The translations under genes and the position numbers were made by a program. A DNA stretch of 13,493 nt from Candidatus Pacearchaeota archaeon CG11_big_fil_rev_8_21_14_0_20_30_13 (GTDB taxonomy: Archaea > Nanobdellota > Nanobdellia > Pacearchaeales > GW2011-AR1), in assembly GCA_002762735.1 (NCBI GenBank), contig PCVV01000043.1:1-13493 (forward strand), in the 5' to 3' direction. Positions 12,672 through 13,493 of the stretch are shown piece by piece (position 1 is the first letter of the stretch; each line of letters opens with the position of its first letter). A model generated the notes under the pieces. That model did not search any database. It saw only the letters and a program-made list of their open reading frames with translations, and was not told the DNA's origin.

Positions 12672-13418
12672 ATGGCTTCAATAATTACTTCAAAAACAAA
12701 ATTAGATCCCATTTTAGGAATCGAAAGAAAGTTTGAAACTAACCTTGAAGAAGGGAGTGTAATTAGTTTTGATGGTTCTTTTAGTTCTGTTTTAAAAGTA
12801 AGAGATGAAAATGGGCAAGTTTATGCTGGAAAATTTCCGTTTAAGTTTAATGAACAAGAATGGACTCAAAAAGATTGTCCTGCAATGGCCGAAATTTTAA
12901 TTCCAAGTTTAAATCATGAAAATTTTATCTCAAATGAGTTATACAATCAATTTGATTTATCCTTGAAACCTGAAGGAGTTTTTGCGATTAAAATTAAAGA
13001 ATATCCTTTTTTTCTACCCGCTTTCGTTAATAGATATGATGAAAGTTTTAGGACTTTTGATAAGCTTTCAAGAGAAGAGAAAAAATTTGCTGAGAAATTA
13101 GAAAAGGATGCCCTCAGAATCGTAATAGATGAGGGATTTTCTTTTTACAAAGATACAATTTCGAAAGAAAATAATAAATTCTACTCAATGAAGGAAGGAT
13201 TTAAATTTAATGATTTTGGATGGTGGATTTATAAAAACCAAAGGAATCCGTTCCCTTCTTTATACAAACAACAAGCGTGGATCCTTGAAGATTATAACGA
13301 AGATTGTTTAAAATTGACTACTCGAATTAAGGAAGAATTTTCTGAAAAGGGCAAGTTAGAACTTTTAAATGAAAAAGAATCTTTTTTGGAGAAAATTTTA
13401 TCTTTTTTTAGGATATAA
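12672..13418 (+). CDS. Kinase-like protein B (atypical), partner of A
   Basis: 248 residues from the ATG at 12672, one base after the preceding stop (TAAAATG). An earlier in-frame ATG at 12636 would overlap gene A by 35 bases and is not preferred. Kinase-like marks: S-F-D-G-S-F-S-S-V (residues 32-40) as a glycine-type loop, V-Y-A-G-K54-F as the VAIK lysine, N-E89-L-Y-N-Q-F as helix C, D161 with N167/N168 as a degenerate catalytic loop, and N-D181-F-G as DFG. The block from G155-F156 to D181-F-G parallels G147-F148 to D172-W-G in protein A at almost the same length, supporting a shared origin. The C-terminus is a charged helix ending FLEKILSFFRI. It may be a pseudokinase; function unknown. Confidence 0.45.
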   Translation: MASIITSKTKLDPILGIERKFETNLEEGSVISFDGSFSSVLKVRDENGQVYAGKFPFKFNEQEWTQKDCPAMAEILIPSLNHENFISNELYNQFDLSLKPEGVFAIKIKEYPFFLPAFVNRYDESFRTFDKLSREEKKFAEKLEKDALRIVIDEGFSFYKDTISKENNKFYSMKEGFKFNDFGWWIYKNQRNPFPSLYKQQAWILEDYNEDCLKLTTRIKEEFSEKGKLELLNEKESFLEKILSFFRI

Positions 13419-13423
13419 TCTTT

Positions 13424-13493
13424 TTATTTTGAAGTGTTAGTTACTTTTTCAACTTCAACTAAAAAAGTGTTTTCAGACTGACTTACCAGTTTT
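13424..13493 (-). CDS. Partial CDS, C-terminal end of a convergent gene
   Basis: An open frame enters from the right edge on the minus strand and ends at TAA, reading KLVSQSENTFLVEVEKVTNTSK. Its stop lies six bases from the stop of the kinase-like gene B. The amino-acid mix and codon use look coding, but 22 residues are too few to name a family, and chance cannot be ruled out. Confidence 0.45.
   Translation of the reverse strand, partial: KLVSQSENTFLVEVEKVTNTSK

Overview
The window looks like chromosomal DNA from an AT-rich archaeon, most likely a small-genome DPANN-type lineage (Woesearchaeota/Pacearchaeota-like). Two transcription factor S (TFS) type proteins, two Cdc48/VAT-type AAA ATPases, an archaeal-type signal peptidase I, a tRNA gene without an encoded CCA end and textbook archaeal TATA boxes support this. 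TGA acts as an ordinary stop, so the code is standard. I place the phylum by inference only. No CRISPR array, insertion sequence, rRNA or integrase was seen.

Layout. (a) 1-1449, minus strand: an operon of a winged-helix regulator with a PLD-like sensor domain, a calcineurin-like phosphoesterase, and the first seven codons of a probable CYTH-domain phosphohydrolase. (b) 1553-2600, plus: three genes joined by ATGA overlaps, two of them tandem paralogous double-CxxC proteins, followed by an unknown protein. (c) 2613-3484: a small helical protein on the minus strand, a 287-base gap, and a small winged-helix regulator in a patch of higher GC. (d) 3551-4763: a divergent TFS paralog, an unknown 107-residue protein, tRNA-Lys(CTT) and a canonical TFS. 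(e) 4815-6089: an unknown protein, signal peptidase I and a 53-residue small protein. (f) 6135-12013: a five-gene proteostasis operon, namely a zinc-ribbon/AbrB-type regulator, Cdc48 number 1, Hsp20, a HIT-family hydrolase and Cdc48 number 2. (g) 12074-13418: two adjacent proteins with degenerate protein-kinase-like motifs, then the tail of a convergent gene.

Expression signals are very regular. Most genes at the head of a transcript have a TATA box centred 23-28 bases before the start codon, which implies leaderless mRNAs. Inside operons the junctions are nearly all either ATGA overlaps or the heptamer TAAAATG (stop, one A, start). This regularity was used to correct several starts (signal peptidase, the AbrB-like regulator, Hsp20 and the second kinase-like gene).

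How the genes fit together: operon (f) combines two protein unfoldases, a small heat-shock holdase and a nucleotide hydrolase under what may be a self-regulating DNA-binding protein, with a perfect 12-base palindrome at its start. The two kinase-like genes directly downstream have their own promoter. The rest of the window is housekeeping transcription and secretion genes mixed with small proteins of unknown function.
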